Part shown: one piece after another, positions 48,201 to 59,388 of the stretch | Numbering within the stretch: the first letter of the stretch is position 1 | Layout of the letters: each line of letters begins with the position of its first letter | NCBI RefSeq assembly: GCF_000005505.3 | Contig: NC_016132.3 | Coordinates: 20,698,501 to 20,762,500 of the forward strand | Source: Brachypodium distachyon | Taxonomy: Eukaryota > Streptophyta > Magnoliopsida > Poales > Poaceae | Direction of reading: 5' to 3' | Length of the DNA stretch: 64,000 bases | The notes under the pieces: model-generated | Databases searched by the model: none | Seen by the model: the letters and a program-made list of their open reading frames with translations, nothing else | Told to the model about the DNA's origin: nothing | Program-made: the position numbers and the translations under genes

Positions 48201-48652
48201 ATGCGGGGGTAGAAGTAGTGCTGGAACAATGCCACCGAAGGCATCACTCCGACGAATCCCTCGCAGAGGAAGAAGATGGCGAGGAGGTAGAGGGACATGG
48301 GGTGGAGCTGCGCCACCCGCAGCTGGTACGACTCCATGAGTGCATGGAGGAACAGGGAGAATGGCGGCACCAACCCGGTGAGTATGAAGTGCGCGAACTC
48401 CCGGAAGTCGGTGGACTGGACGTCGGCGTCGGCGGGGAAGATCAGGGTCCTCTCGTGCTCGTTGAAGTCCGAGGCGACGGCGTACTGGAGCTTGCCCAGC
48501 GCCTCGCCGTTGTAGTCGGGCCAGAAGAAGGCAAGCGTGGCCCGCATCTCCTGCTTCCTCATCTCTTTCTCTTCGGCGGCCTTGGCGGCCGCCGCGCTCT
48601 TGCTCTTCGAGGGCTTCGCCTCCTTCCGTTTCCTAGTTGTGGGGGGACCCAT
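45293..48652 (-). CDS. antisense ORF of the gypsy element (putative gypsy-type transposon domain)
   Basis: The main frame (47504-48652, 382 residues) begins MGPPTTRKRKEAKPSKSKSA, then has FAHFILTGLVPPFSLFLHAL, LHPMSLYLLAIFFLCEGFVG and SGVVFRACDRMKSEFIV. This is the Pfam 'putative gypsy type transposon' pattern found antisense in several grass Tat-lineage elements. Further minus-strand blocks down to 45293 include Pro/Ala-rich linkers and charged coiled-coil sequence (EKERQELSRLREETRLAREE; ARIDEKSDLISHYLGEIQG) in differing frames with stops. They may be joined by introns or be frameshift remnants. The role of this ORF is unknown. Confidence 0.7.
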
Positions 48653-49036
48653 GGTAGCGTGGGTGGGAGATTGGCAAGGTTTTCAGACGCAATATGCGAA
48701 AAGATGGAGGAAGAAGGCTGGGGGCTAAGTGTTTACCCCTCAGCGCAGCAGTAAAGCTTTATAACACTCCATCGTTCGGTAACGGCCGTTTCCGCACACA
48801 GCGGGTGCGCTGGGATAACTACAGATCGTGGAATAATGCGGTAAGTGGCCTTAACTTACCTGTTTAAGGGGGAGGTTACGGCAGAAATCTCGCACCCACC
48901 TCTTCGTCCGTAATGGCGAGGTCACTAGGAGACGAAGAGACACGGGCCCGAGACGAGTCAGGACCCAAGCGTCGGTTGGGGCGTAGCCCGGCAACCGGCC
49001 AGGGGAGGGTTCGCCCGGCCCACGCCCGGGGGCTAC

Positions 49037-49920
49037 TGTCGCACCCGTGGCACCCGGGGTGCCACCGCTGCACAACACGTGGGTCGCATCGCTTGGTCCC
49101 TGGGAGGATCGCACCCCGGGCGGCAACGTGCAAGCCGCCCGGCAAGCTACCAGCCCGACAGGGCTAGCAGGGCTTCGGGAAATAATCCTGCCTGGGCACC
49201 TCCCGGGAAGGCACTTGCCGGGAGGGCGCTCCCAGACGCAGGTTTCCGCCGCGAGGGCGGGGCCGAGCAAACAGAGTAGCAGCACCACGTGGGCGCGCGG
49301 CAGGCGCCCAGTGTGCAGGGTCGCCAGGACGAGGAGTGAGGCGCACGGCGCATTTAATGAGCCGACAAGAGGGGGATTATCCGTCTAGTCAAGCAAACAA
49401 TGGCTGCCCAGGGCTAGTTCTTAGGCCTTAGACCCCTAGTCGCGGGGCTGCCGCTCTTGCATGTATGCCGGCGCACCGAGAAGGAGTTGCCTGAGCTCCT
49501 TGCTCGCCACTTGTAATCCATGCATCGTGGCACCTGTGGTATCCCCTTGGCTATAAAAGGAGGACCCCCGCCAACGGTCAAAGGGTTGGGTTTTTCGTTG
49601 GTCTAACTGATAGTCCAGCACTAGCATTAGCTCAGAATAGTAAGGAGTACTTAGCCAAAAAGAGAGCACCCGGGGACCCTTCGCCGGCAAGTTGTAAACA
49701 CACGATCTCCTGGTAATATCAGCTCAGACAGGCAGGACGTAGCGTTTTACACCGCAGGGTGGCCCGAACCTGGGTAAAAAGCGTGTGTATGCGTGTTTAT
49801 TGTGCTATTACGCTTCACATTGGCCTCGCCGGCGATCGCCGGAGCGATCCCCGTCGCCCACTGCCGAACCTAAAAGGGGGTGCCCGCGCATCCCCGGTGT
49901 CAAAGCCCCATGCTACGACA
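49037..49920 (+). repeat. right LTR of the gypsy element
   Basis: Begins TGTCGCACCCGTGGC and ends CTACGACA, followed by the TCTCT target duplication and the DCL3 exon in antisense. Confidence 0.92.
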
Positions 49921-49960
49921 TCTCTATTAGCCACTGTGTAGATCTGTTAGGGAACAATTA

Positions 49961-50530
49961 CGGGTCCTAAAACTTTCAAAATGCATGTCTGGTTCTTAAT
50001 AGGTTCATAAGTTGTTCACCTGAGGTCCTAATGTTGTTTACGCGTGTCTGATGTGTTGGCGTGGCCAGCCACATGGACTGGGCCCACCTGTCGGATAACT
50101 CTTTGATAGGAAATATATTTCAGAAACCCCTCTGCCTTCTTCTCCTTTCTTCCTTGCGGCCCCTCCCTCTCTCTGCTCTCTTCCCCCGTATATGAACCCT
50201 AGCTGCCGGCGATGATTTGGCATTAACTGTGACCTCGCCGGTGATGAAGCGAGAGAGGAAGACTACAGTGACGGCAGCGGCCGAAGCAGTATCTCATCCT
50301 GCAGTCGAGAGAGGGAGGGGCCGCTAGGAGGAAAGGAGAAGAAGGCGGAGGGTTTCTGAAATATTTCTCATCGAAGGGTTATCCGACAGGTGGGCCTAGA
50401 CCACGTGGGTGGGCACGTCAACACATCAGACGCGCGACAACATTAGGACCTCGGATGAACAACTTATGAAACTTTTAGGACCTATATGTGCATTTTAGAA
50501 GTTTTAGGACTAACTTGACACCTTTACAAA
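49961..50530. mobile_element. long-TIR MITE, Mutator-like, in DCL3 copy C intron
   Basis: The left arm (GGGTCCTAAAACTTTC ... TGATGTGTTGGCGTGG) and right arm (CCACGTGGGTGGGC ... GAAGTTTTAGGACTAAC) are inverted copies over about 110 bp at roughly 80% identity. The left tip is shorter than the right and seems truncated. The centre has no gene. Confidence 0.7.
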
Positions 50531-52454
50531 AAAATTAGGATGTACATGTATTTTACTCCACCATAACTTAAAATCATTAACAGGGTTGTAGAGAGCAAAT
50601 AAGGTGGTAGAAAATTTTGAAAGTAAGAGAGATGTCAGAAATATTGCAACAATGAAATCCATGACACAATTTTTTTAAAAGGAAAAAGTCGATCGATGCA
50701 CACATCCATTTTTATTGCAAACAAATGTTACCGGAGATTATGGCCTTCAAGTGTTACTTCTATGGTTCATGTTTCTTTCACTTGGCCATGACATGTCACC
50801 CTTAGTAGTTTAGTACATGACCTAAATGCTACTGCTAATAAGAATGTATCAATGAACTAATCCACTTTGCATTTTGTCAACCATTTTAATCAATTGTTGG
50901 ATATTGGGAAGCTCTCCTGCCACCACTTAAGCACCTTTCATCATAGTCTCCACTCAAGTCCATTCATGCCATCATATTTAGAAATCATTTTAAAACCTAA
51001 GTTATGTATATGACATGAGGTTTATTATCAATTTATTTAATATTTCACATGCATAAGTAGAAAACAATTTAGAGCATGTAGTGGTGTATGAAATGTAGAA
51101 AAGGGAAAGAGTGGTCTATCTTTTGTGAATGTTCACCTTTTCTTATAACAGGCGATGCTGTCATGCCGAACACCTTCAGCTTGTGTTCAGAGTTGTGATA
51201 GAACTCCTTCACAAAAGATGGCGATGGAGAACAACATTTTCAGAAGGAACAAAGAAGAAGAAAGTGTTGAGCAAAAAATGTACCATGATAAGACGGTGTT
51301 TCACAACACCTTCATAATTACTCGTATAAGGGTGATTGCCGGTTGCATGATGGCACTCATCAAATATCATAAGACTAACCTTGTCCAAGATCAGTAATGC
51401 ACTACGTAAAGCTTGTAGAAACACCTCTGGTGTCATCACCATGACCTGCAATTTTTTTCAATGGCACTACAAATTAAGTTATGAAAACATATGCGCTCAA
51501 GGCTTTTCAAATACAAGTCAAGAGAGCACAAAAAAATCATTTAATGGATCAAGTATAATGTAATAATGAACATAAGCAAGTATAATGTCATGAAAATGAG
51601 ACCACAGGTCAACAATGTCACTAACTTGGATACTCATCTCCTTGAGAACAATGAGGAACCTATGAGCTTTAAAAAAATAAAAATGATCAACACTTACCTG
51701 ATATTTTGAGACTTTTTCTTGCCATGCAGAAGCCGTCCACGGATCAACCCCCTTAGCACCATAACAGAGCTCCACCTCAAAATCTGTGTGGGTTTTGATG
51801 GCCTCAAATTGCTGTGACAAAAAATGACAGTACAAACTAGTTAAGTTAATGTACAACTGCCATCCTACATAATACTATTACACAACCTGTGTGACAAGCT
51901 GAACTGTTGTTGCAAGGAATATGATGATCTTTGGATCGTTAATTGCTCTGTCTATCTTCCCCCCGAACTCCTTGATAAGCATCACAGCAATCATGGTCTT
52001 CCCTGCCCCTGTGTCAAGCATCACAATCGTGTTTCGCTCCTTCGCAACCTCATAGACATCAAGCTGATATCTGACCGAATTCAATATCACGAAGCACCAT
52101 CACGGATAATACTTTTGGGATCATACAAGACAATAATCATGCAAAAAAAAAAGGAATCAGGCAAAACCTTCTAGATGTGAAGCCTTGACACTCTATCTTC
52201 TGTCGTTTCTGCCTTCTTGCTTCATCTTCTTCAGCAAATGATTCTGGTGGCCTTTTCAAAGCATTCATCTTACCTGCCAATATAACAAAAGTTTACTACT
52301 TCATAAGAAAGATAAATATCTATATATATAACAAATGATTCTGGTGACTCTTCTCCTCAATTTTTGGAAAAATGTAAAGAGGAAAACGGAAGAGGAAGGG
52401 ACAGCGGTTTCTGGGCGTGATTTTTGATCTGGATTCTAGCACATTTGGCTCGGG

Positions 52455-53640
52455 CGCATGTCTGTTGCCGATGTGGCTATTTGGGCCCACATGTCAGGTG
52501 ACAAAGTGGACGCCTTTTTGCTAAAAAAAACCCTGACATTTGCTTTCTTCTCCCTGTCAGCCCCTCCCCTCTTTCTCTCTGTCCGTCTCTCCTCCTCATC
52601 CGTCGCTGCCGCCATCTGTTCCTCCCCCCGGAGGCACCTACTTCGCTGGGAGCGTGCGCTCCGAGGGCGCGGCGCCTGACAGGCCCAAAATGGGCTCAGC
52701 CCACCATGGTGACAGGCAGCGGAACGAGTCGGGTGGCTTGACAGAGAAGCTCGCTGGCGGCGGCGGCGCTAGGCGCGGGGAGCTACGGGGCGGAGGAATC
52801 GGCTGATAGAGGGGGAAAAGGAGGGGGCATAACCAGGAACTCAGCGGCGGTCGCGGATGGGGCTCGGAGGAGGCGGGTCGACGGTGTGGAGCGGCCGGCG
52901 GCGAGGTGCGTCGCGGCTGGGACTGCTCGGCGTGCGGGGCTCGAAGTCGAGGGGGCGTCGGTCTCGCGAGGTCGAGGCGGAGCTCGCGCGCGGGTTGGAG
53001 AGCTCGGGGAGGTCGTAGTCGCGCAGATTGAGACCGGCAACGCTTCCCGCCGGAATTGGAGAAGAAGCGGCACGCGCGGACTTCAAGAGCAGAGACGTCC
53101 AAGCGGAGGCCCGCACGTGCGGGAAGGTGAGGAGGCTCTCCCGAGCGCAACGCTGATGGTGTCCAAGAGCCAGAGCGATGATGCGATCGAGTTCGCTGGG
53201 AAGAAACAGAGGCGGTGGCGCAGCTTTCTTAGGAGAAAGGAGAGAGGGAAGGGGGCTTCGGGTAGAAGAGAGAATGGAGAGGGAGAGGAAAGCTGAGGAG
53301 AGAAATGAGAAGGGGAGGGGCTCGGCAGGGGACAAGAACAAAGGAAGGGGAGCAGGCGAGTAGGCGGAGCAATGCGACGAGGACGCTACAGCGACGGTGG
53401 AGGGAGGGAGAAGACGTGAGGACGCAGGGGATTATTTGCAAAAAAGTCCACGTTGGCACCTGACAAGTGGGCCGAAATGGCCACGTAGGCAGCCAACACA
53501 TCCCAGAGCCACCTTAGGACCTGGGATGAACCACTTATCAAACAATTAGGACTGAAACGTGCAGTTTCAAAAATTTAGGACTAACTTGGGACTTTTACGA
53601 AAGAATTAGGACCTCTGGTGCATTTTACTCACAGGACCGC
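52455..53640. mobile_element. related Mutator-like element with GC-rich centre
   Basis: The right arm (GTCCACGTTGGCACCTGACA ... ACTAACTTGGGACTTTTACG) resembles the right arm of the 49961-50530 element. The left side retains only the inner part (GATGTGGCTATTTGGGCCCA, CATGTCAGGTGACAAAGTGG). The 52550-53400 interior is GC-rich with overlapping ORFs and could be a captured gene piece, but none was recognised. It lies in intron 1 of DCL3 copy C. Confidence 0.5.
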
Positions 53641-53965
53641 ATGGGCGCACGCCGGACGAATGGGCCAACCAGAGATGGCCCAAAAGAAAAGGAATCAAGA
53701 TAGAAAGAGAGACAAGGCTAGCCGGGCTGGTCGGGTGAGATGGGTTCGGCCCGAGTGAAAGAGATAGAAGAGAGTTGTGTTGTATTTTGGTCCAAAAAGC
53801 CTAGGAGAAAATCCCTAAAAAAAAGCCTAGGAGAAAAGAAAAGGCTTTTCCTTTTGAAGTACAGGCTGAAACTCCACAAAACCCAAAATAAAATGCAAAC
53901 AAACACCGGAGATTCCAAGAAAAAATATCACGATTGCGTATTTTAATAAGATGAATCCAAATAAA

Positions 53966-54028
53966 ATATTTCTCCAATCCTATATTCTTGTCGTGGTTTT
54001 AGTTCAAATTTAGAATGGGAGGGAGTAC
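53966..54028. mobile_element. short Stowaway-like MITE
   Basis: Left CTCCAATCCTATATTCTTGTCG and right TTTAGAATGGGAGGGAGTA are partial inverted ends. It is short and probably internally deleted. Confidence 0.5.
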
Positions 54029-56011
54029 TAACAAACAAAAATATCAAAGAAAACTCAAATCTAAACTCTAGTCGGTTCAATAACTTGAATTGGTAGAAGG
54101 ATATTTTTGAAAGGTGAAAATATTTTTCAAAAATGAGAAAATATTTTGGAGAAGGTTCCATTTCTAGAAGGTTACTAAGTTTGAGATTTGAATTAAAATA
54201 GAAAAGAGGGGTTTCCTATAGTTAGAAAGATAAGAATGGATTGTCATACCTGACGTGACTATATGCTAGTGAGCAGTCAACACCCCATTTACCCCCTTAA
54301 TCTTCTTGGTCTGCACCGAACCATAAAAAGTAATCCACTACATGCCTCAATGTGCTGCTGTTAGTGTTGGACACCGAGTTTTATTCTCAACAGAGAACAA
54401 AGCAACACGCACGTGTGAAAGGCATCGACATCATGCCAGTATCTAGTTTTCAATAATCTAAAGGCTTGCTAGATGAACTGTTAACTTAAATCATGATTTC
54501 AGAAAATTCAGCTAAGTAGCTTTGGTGTTGTTAAATCATGTTCCCAAGATAGCATGGACCAGTGTAGCAAATTGACACAATGGTACCACTTTCATCTTTA
54601 ATTTATCTGCTTGCCTAGCAGGCGATGCGGGCCTAGCAAGATATGAAAGCCCCGTATGAAAGATGTGCCCTGAAGCTTTCCATCTTGCGCCGTTTTCCTG
54701 CTAGGTCGCCAAAAGGATTCTCTTTTGCGGCGCGGCTTACGCGCGAGCATCCCTAGCCAAAACCAAGGTGATCTCATCTGGAAGCTTATGGAAAATCCTA
54801 GATGGCCCGATTAAGCAACATATAGCAAATAGCAGCGTGATCCAATTAATCCACGCACATCAACGCCAACAAATCAGCAATCAACGAGATCGAGCACACA
54901 TTGCCAAACCCCGAACGGACCACGCTCTAATCGGCAGCCGCTAATTAAACCAGAAACGAGAGAAACACCAAAACCTCAATGTGAAAAACCACGCGCAAGA
55001 GGAAGAAGGTTTGCTTACCATTGGAGACGGGCGCAGAATCAGCGATGCCCATCGTCGTCGCCTCGCCTCCCGCTTCCACCCCGGCCATGAGGGAAACTGC
55101 CGTCCAATTGATCGCGGCAGTAATTAACTGCCCAGCCTTCAAGCGACAATATATACTCCTGCCTTGTGAAAAACGAAGAAAAAACCGAGAGTCGATTTGT
55201 CTCCGTACAGTGTTTTTAAAGTGGGCAAAAAATATAGAAATCCCGAAAACAAAGGAAACGAGCGTACAGCGAATACAGTACGGACACGATACAAAATCGA
55301 AAGCGAATATTTGTTTTTCCTAAAAAAACGAATATTTGTTAAAGCGTAAAATCCATTTTTTCCCTAACTGGTCCATCCTAGATCCTACCTTTCCATTATA
55401 TACATTCATAATGGAAATGACCAGTCTTACATGAAACTGGAAAAAAAATCGAGTTCATGCATTTTCAGGAAACGCATCACCATCGCTACCCTGTAGTCTT
55501 AACGCAAAAGTTTTATCAATACTTCGACACCTTACAAAAAGGACGCTCACAAAAGACTACCACCGCCAGCAAAAACATATAACGAGTTCAATTGTTCAAA
55601 TGCCTAGCATCCACAAATTATCTTCAGGGATGAAGTTTGAGCAAAACAAAAACCAATGAAACCATTTGTTCTCGTACGCCAACAAGCTTAAGTTTTTTTT
55701 TCCGGAAAGGAGGTCATATACCCCAGCCCCTCCAACAACACTAGCTTAGCCTCAGTTTTTCATTGCTAAATTGTGGTGCGTTGAACTTATTTCATAATTT
55801 GCTGTGAAAAAATACACATGAAAGTAGGAAAAAATTGGTTACCCAAACACGAAAATAATGAACAGCAGGTGAAAAAAGGGGATTATGAGAATCTACCGCA
55901 ATACCAAATGCAGCCTTAGTATAGTGGGCCCGCATGCATGTGGTCTCATGGTGAACTAATCGCAACCTAGGTGACTGGTTTCTTCTGGTGGAACCAGCCT
56001 ACCCAAATTCA

Positions 56012-56134
56012 AGTACTCCCTCTGGCCGGAATTACTTGTCGAAATATTACATGTATCTAGACACCTTTTAAATATATATACATCCATATTTGGGCAAATT
56101 TGAGACAAGTAATATGGGTCAGAGGGAGTACTAA
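56012..56134. mobile_element. Stowaway-type MITE
   Basis: TACTCCCTCTGGCCGGAATT at the left, and at the right ATATGGGTCAGAGGGAGTA, an imperfect inverted copy. The interior has TTACATGTATCTAGACACC. Confidence 0.8.
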
Positions 56135-56157
56135 ACTTGATATGGATGCTCGCATTT

Positions 56158-56850
56158 CAAGCCCCCTTTGATTCAAAGGAATTCCGAAGGATTTTTGGAG
56201 GATTTGAATCCTTAGGAAATTTTCCTACGTGAATCGTTTGATTCAAAAGATTGCAAACCATATGAATTTTTCCTTAGGATTCATCCGTACTAGGTTTTGT
56301 AGGAAAAATTACATCCACTCCAACCTCTTTATAAGAATCATATGTTTTTCCTGTGCTGAATCAAACATCATATTGAAGATGACATGCCACTCTAAGGGCC
56401 CCTTTGGATCATAGGATTCCAAAAGCATAGGAATATGAAAATCATAGGATTGGAATGACATGTCATTTTGAATACTATAGGAATTCAAAACATAGGGATT
56501 GTTTAAAAGGAGTGTATGGATGTTTCATAGGAAAAATATAAGAATTTTGATATTACATGGAATAAGAGAGGAAAGAGACAGAGAGAAGATGCATTGGAAC
56601 TTTCAAAGAAAGTTGAAAGTTTCAAAGAGGTTAGACCTCATGCTTGAATTCCTTCAAAATATTGGAGGAAATCTTTCTATCCTATGCAATTCATTTGGTG
56701 ACAATCCTATGATCCAAAGGGCATGTATAGCAATTGTCTAAAATTCTCTATTTTTCCTCCAAAATTCCTTTGATCCCAAGAAGGCATGACCCTGTATTTT
56801 TCCTATTCATGCGCCTTGGAAATCATGTGAACCAAAGAGGCTTCATGGGT
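56158..56850. mobile_element. Tourist/Harbinger-like MITE sequences
   Basis: Two related pieces. One begins CCCCCTTTGATTCAAAGGAAT and ends near GCTGAATCAAACATC. The other begins GGGCCCCTTTGGATCATAGG (56396) and ends near ATCATGTGAACCAAAGAGGC. Terminal words are diverged inverted copies. Exact ends are uncertain. Confidence 0.5.
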
Positions 56851-57055
56851 TTATTCTAAGGTTTAACCGGCGTAGTTCTTTCAATGGGAGTGCCATAGCC
56901 GTCAAATAAGAGACGTCTTTCGTGACTTCGTCAACCCCAAGATTTGCCGACTCAGTCTCTCAAAAGTGTTCACAGGAGTAGAGAGTTGCGACGAGTGTGC
57001 GTGTATGTTGTTAGTGAGCGTCTGCGTTTGGACTGTATTTTTTTACTGTATTTTT

Positions 57056-57200
57056 TAAAAATGGCTTGTTCATATATTCCTTAAGAAAAATCAGCAAACG
57101 TCTGTATTTTCTAAAAATGGCTTGTTCATACATTCCGTAAGAAAAATCAGCAAACGTCTGTATTTTCTAAAAATGGCTTGTTCATACATTCCTTAAAAGA
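57056..57200. repeat. 56-bp tandem repeat, about 2.5 copies
   Basis: The ATGGCTTGTTCATA unit starts at 57061, 57117 and 57173, each followed by a TTCCKTAAGAAAAATCA-type stretch. It lies just upstream of the PAS2 gene. Confidence 0.85.
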
Positions 57201-57428
57201 AAAATCAACAAACGTCTCTACGATACCGGGTCCGTCCTCCCGTCCGCTTCAGTACAGACGGCACAAAACCTGGGCCACGCAAACTCCTGCCGGCAATAGT
57301 TACTGCAAGTCGCTCCTTGCAGTATCCAAGGACAAACCCTCTCTGTTCCAACTTCCAACAAGAACCATCTCAGCGCCCCGCAGGGAAGAGAACGAAGCGA
57401 GTCGGCGACGGCAACGCCGGCGGCAGCC

Positions 57429-59388
57429 ATGGCTCACCCTTCGCGGCTCTACCTCCTCGCCTACAACTCGCTCCACTCCCTCGGATGGTACGGTAACCAC
57501 CTCCCAGCAGCAGCATCAAATGCATCCATCCGCTAATCACTTCCTTCCCCGCCGGAACAAACGCTTCTCTCGTCTCGATCCCCTTCCTCGTCCTTCTCCA
57601 GGTTCCTCGCGTTGCTCCGTCTCCTAGCCTGCCTCGCCCTTCCCGTCTCTGCCTCCGCCCGCTCCGCGTACGCCGTTGCCGGCGACCTCATATGTGCGGT
57701 GCCCTCCTGTCTCCTCCCAATTTTGCTAGCTCCTCCATGAGTTTCTAGTTTCGTCTGAATTATGCCTGGGCTGATTTCACCCTTTCATTGATGTCTCTAT
57801 CTACAGGCTTCCTGCAAACTTGCGCGGTTCTTGAAACGGTCCATGCTGCCGTTGGTGCGAAAATGAATTACTGGGCTTAATTCCGTTTCCTCCTAGATTT
57901 TCTTTCCCCCTTGTTGGGTGTGTGAACTGAAGTCCGCGCTTGGCCGTTTGGTTGTTCAGGGTTGGTTCCTACCTCGCCGTTTCTTGCCTTCTTGCAATGG
58001 GGAGGGAGGACTCACTTCGTTCTCGCCCTTCTTCGCCAAATACCTGAGGTTAAGATGGTTGGTAAATGCAAGAACCAACGGTCATGACAAAACTGCAGTG
58101 CCACATTGTGGCGAAACGAAATTTCAAGGATTTCTTCACTCTTATATTTGGGCTCTGTGGAGTTTGGCTGAATAGTTTAGTCTGATGTGCCAAATGCAGG
58201 TCCAGGGCAGTCCATCTGTGTTCATAACGTTTATGGCTTGGAGCATATCTGAGGTGTGGCAGAATGTCCTCTCACTTCCTCTCTCTTTTTTTTATGTTCC
58301 CTTGTTCTCGCCAATAACCGCACTTTAGGTTGTATGCTCTTTCTTTTGCAATATCCACTTGACGACTATGTTAAGAATATATGTGGTAGCAGAAAAATGG
58401 TCCTTATTTTAGATTGTTCATACTATGTAATAATTAGCAAGGTTCATCTTTTATTTGAAGTTTTTTGAACCATGCTTAACATATCATTTTCCTTATACAG
58501 GTCATCCGATACTCTCATTATGCTCTGACTACCTTGAAAGTTTGTCCAGCATGGCTGACTTATCTCAGGTTCACCTATCCCTTCACAGTCTTAAGCTCCA
58601 CATCTATATTTCAGTTTTAAAATTTTAATTCTATATGCTGCCCTAGCTTATGAATCATTGCTGATCGTGAACATATTAAAAAGGAATTCACAGGGTAAAC
58701 TCAACTGATTGGCAGAAAACCTCTATCGTTTTCTGAAAGAACCGACAGACATTTTGTCTTCAAAACTATAAAATGGAAAACCTACTGTAAAATAGTCATA
58801 TCATGTGCCACTAATTACACAAGTTTCACAAATTTACGCGCACCATGAGGCTTTTCAGATCATTGCACCTCAAGTCTCAGACCAAACTGTTTTCTTATCC
58901 CTTGGAGAAACCTAAGCTTAAACAATTACCTGTAGGTACACCGCTTTTATCCCGTTATATCCAGTTGGGGTAGGACCAGGAGAAAGTAAGCTCAGAAACT
59001 CTTCTGCACCACATTATTCCTATAAAAACACTATTCCTTAGTCTTCTTGTTGTACTCACTCCTTGATATTATTACATGCAGTGTGGACTATGTACCAAGC
59101 TCTTCCATTTGTGAAGGAGAGGGACCTCTACTCAGGCTTCTTTGCAAAGTTCTTTATGGGCTACCATTCCTTCCTCGTGGTACATTGATGTTAAACCCGC
59201 GGGACTAAATCACTAAATACACCCTGCATCCCTTCTTCTTATGCTTGATTAATGTTCACTTAGCTGTGATAATGTGCTGACAGGGTGTGCTGCTGTGCTA
59301 TCCATTTCTGTGGCTGAAGCTGTACCTGCATGTGTTCAAGCAGCGTAAGTCCAAGCTGGGAAAGGTGGACCGGAAGAAACGGGTATGA
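57429..59388 (+). CDS. PAS2: very-long-chain 3-hydroxyacyl-CoA dehydratase (PASTICCINO 2 type)
   Basis: ER-membrane enzyme that removes water from 3-hydroxyacyl-CoA in very-long-chain fatty acid elongation. Nine exons, all in phase: 57429-57487, 57602-57693, 57807-57854, 57960-58048, 58200-58253, 58501-58568, 58936-58985, 59082-59179, 59284-59388; 220 residues, normal for the family. Key stretches are MAHPSRLYLLAYNSLHSLGW, QTCAVLETVHAAVGLVPTSP, SVFITFMAWSISEVIRYSHY, FIPLYPVGVGPGEMW and the C-terminal basic tail KQRKSKLGKVDRKKRV. Several hydrophobic segments fit the multi-pass topology. The C-terminal lysines are consistent with ER retention. No lesion seen. Confidence 0.92.

Larger units (their letters stand above)
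37269..49920 (+). mobile_element. gypsy LTR retrotransposon, Tat-like, in a DCL3 exon
   Basis: LTRs at 37269-38154 and 49037-49920 (886 and 884 bp), starting TGTCGCACC and ending CTACGACA. By eye they differ by several percent. A target duplication TCTCT flanks the element (37264-37268 and 49921-49925); removing the element and one duplicate restores the DCL3 codons for ANREELDIC. A purine-rich GGGGGCTAC precedes the right LTR. Gag, protease, remnants of RT, RNase H and integrase lie on the plus strand and a long antisense ORF lies downstream. Internal deletions and stops make it non-autonomous. The sequence after the left LTR is not a primer-binding site but TCTCT plus DCL3 exon sequence. 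Confidence 0.92.
35079..55088 (-). pseudogene. DCL3 copy C: helicase half, truncated and interrupted
   Basis: Exon 1 is 55019-55088 (MAGVEAGGEATTMG), exon 2 52168-52273, then helicase exons 51887-52070 (Walker [16 protein letters not shown]), 51698-51811, 51310-51445 (DECH box LMIFDECHHATGNHPYT) and 51137-51206 (KVFGMTASPVIRKG). The next exon (IYTVANRE, then ELDICAPTAEDVNIYY) is split by a gypsy element between 49921 and 37268. Later exons run from about 37080 to 35110 through helicase C (LRCLIFVDRKITARAIERIM; FSTDIAEEGIDVPDCSC) to DUF283. PAZ, RNase III and dsRBD exons are absent. A 1-bp insertion lies near 51318 and a 1-bp deletion near 35920. It cannot make a Dicer. Confidence 0.85.
55089..57428. 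other. intergenic with MITEs and a short tandem repeat
   Basis: No gene could be supported. It includes the promoter side of DCL3 copy C, the MITEs at 56012-56134 and 56158-56850, the 56-bp repeat at 57056-57200 and the leader of the PAS2 gene. Confidence 0.4.

Noticed and set aside
52638..53341. GC-rich ORFs on both strands in the Mutator-like interior
   Set aside because: Low-complexity Pro/Arg/Ser sequence with no recognisable protein; kept only as possible captured DNA.
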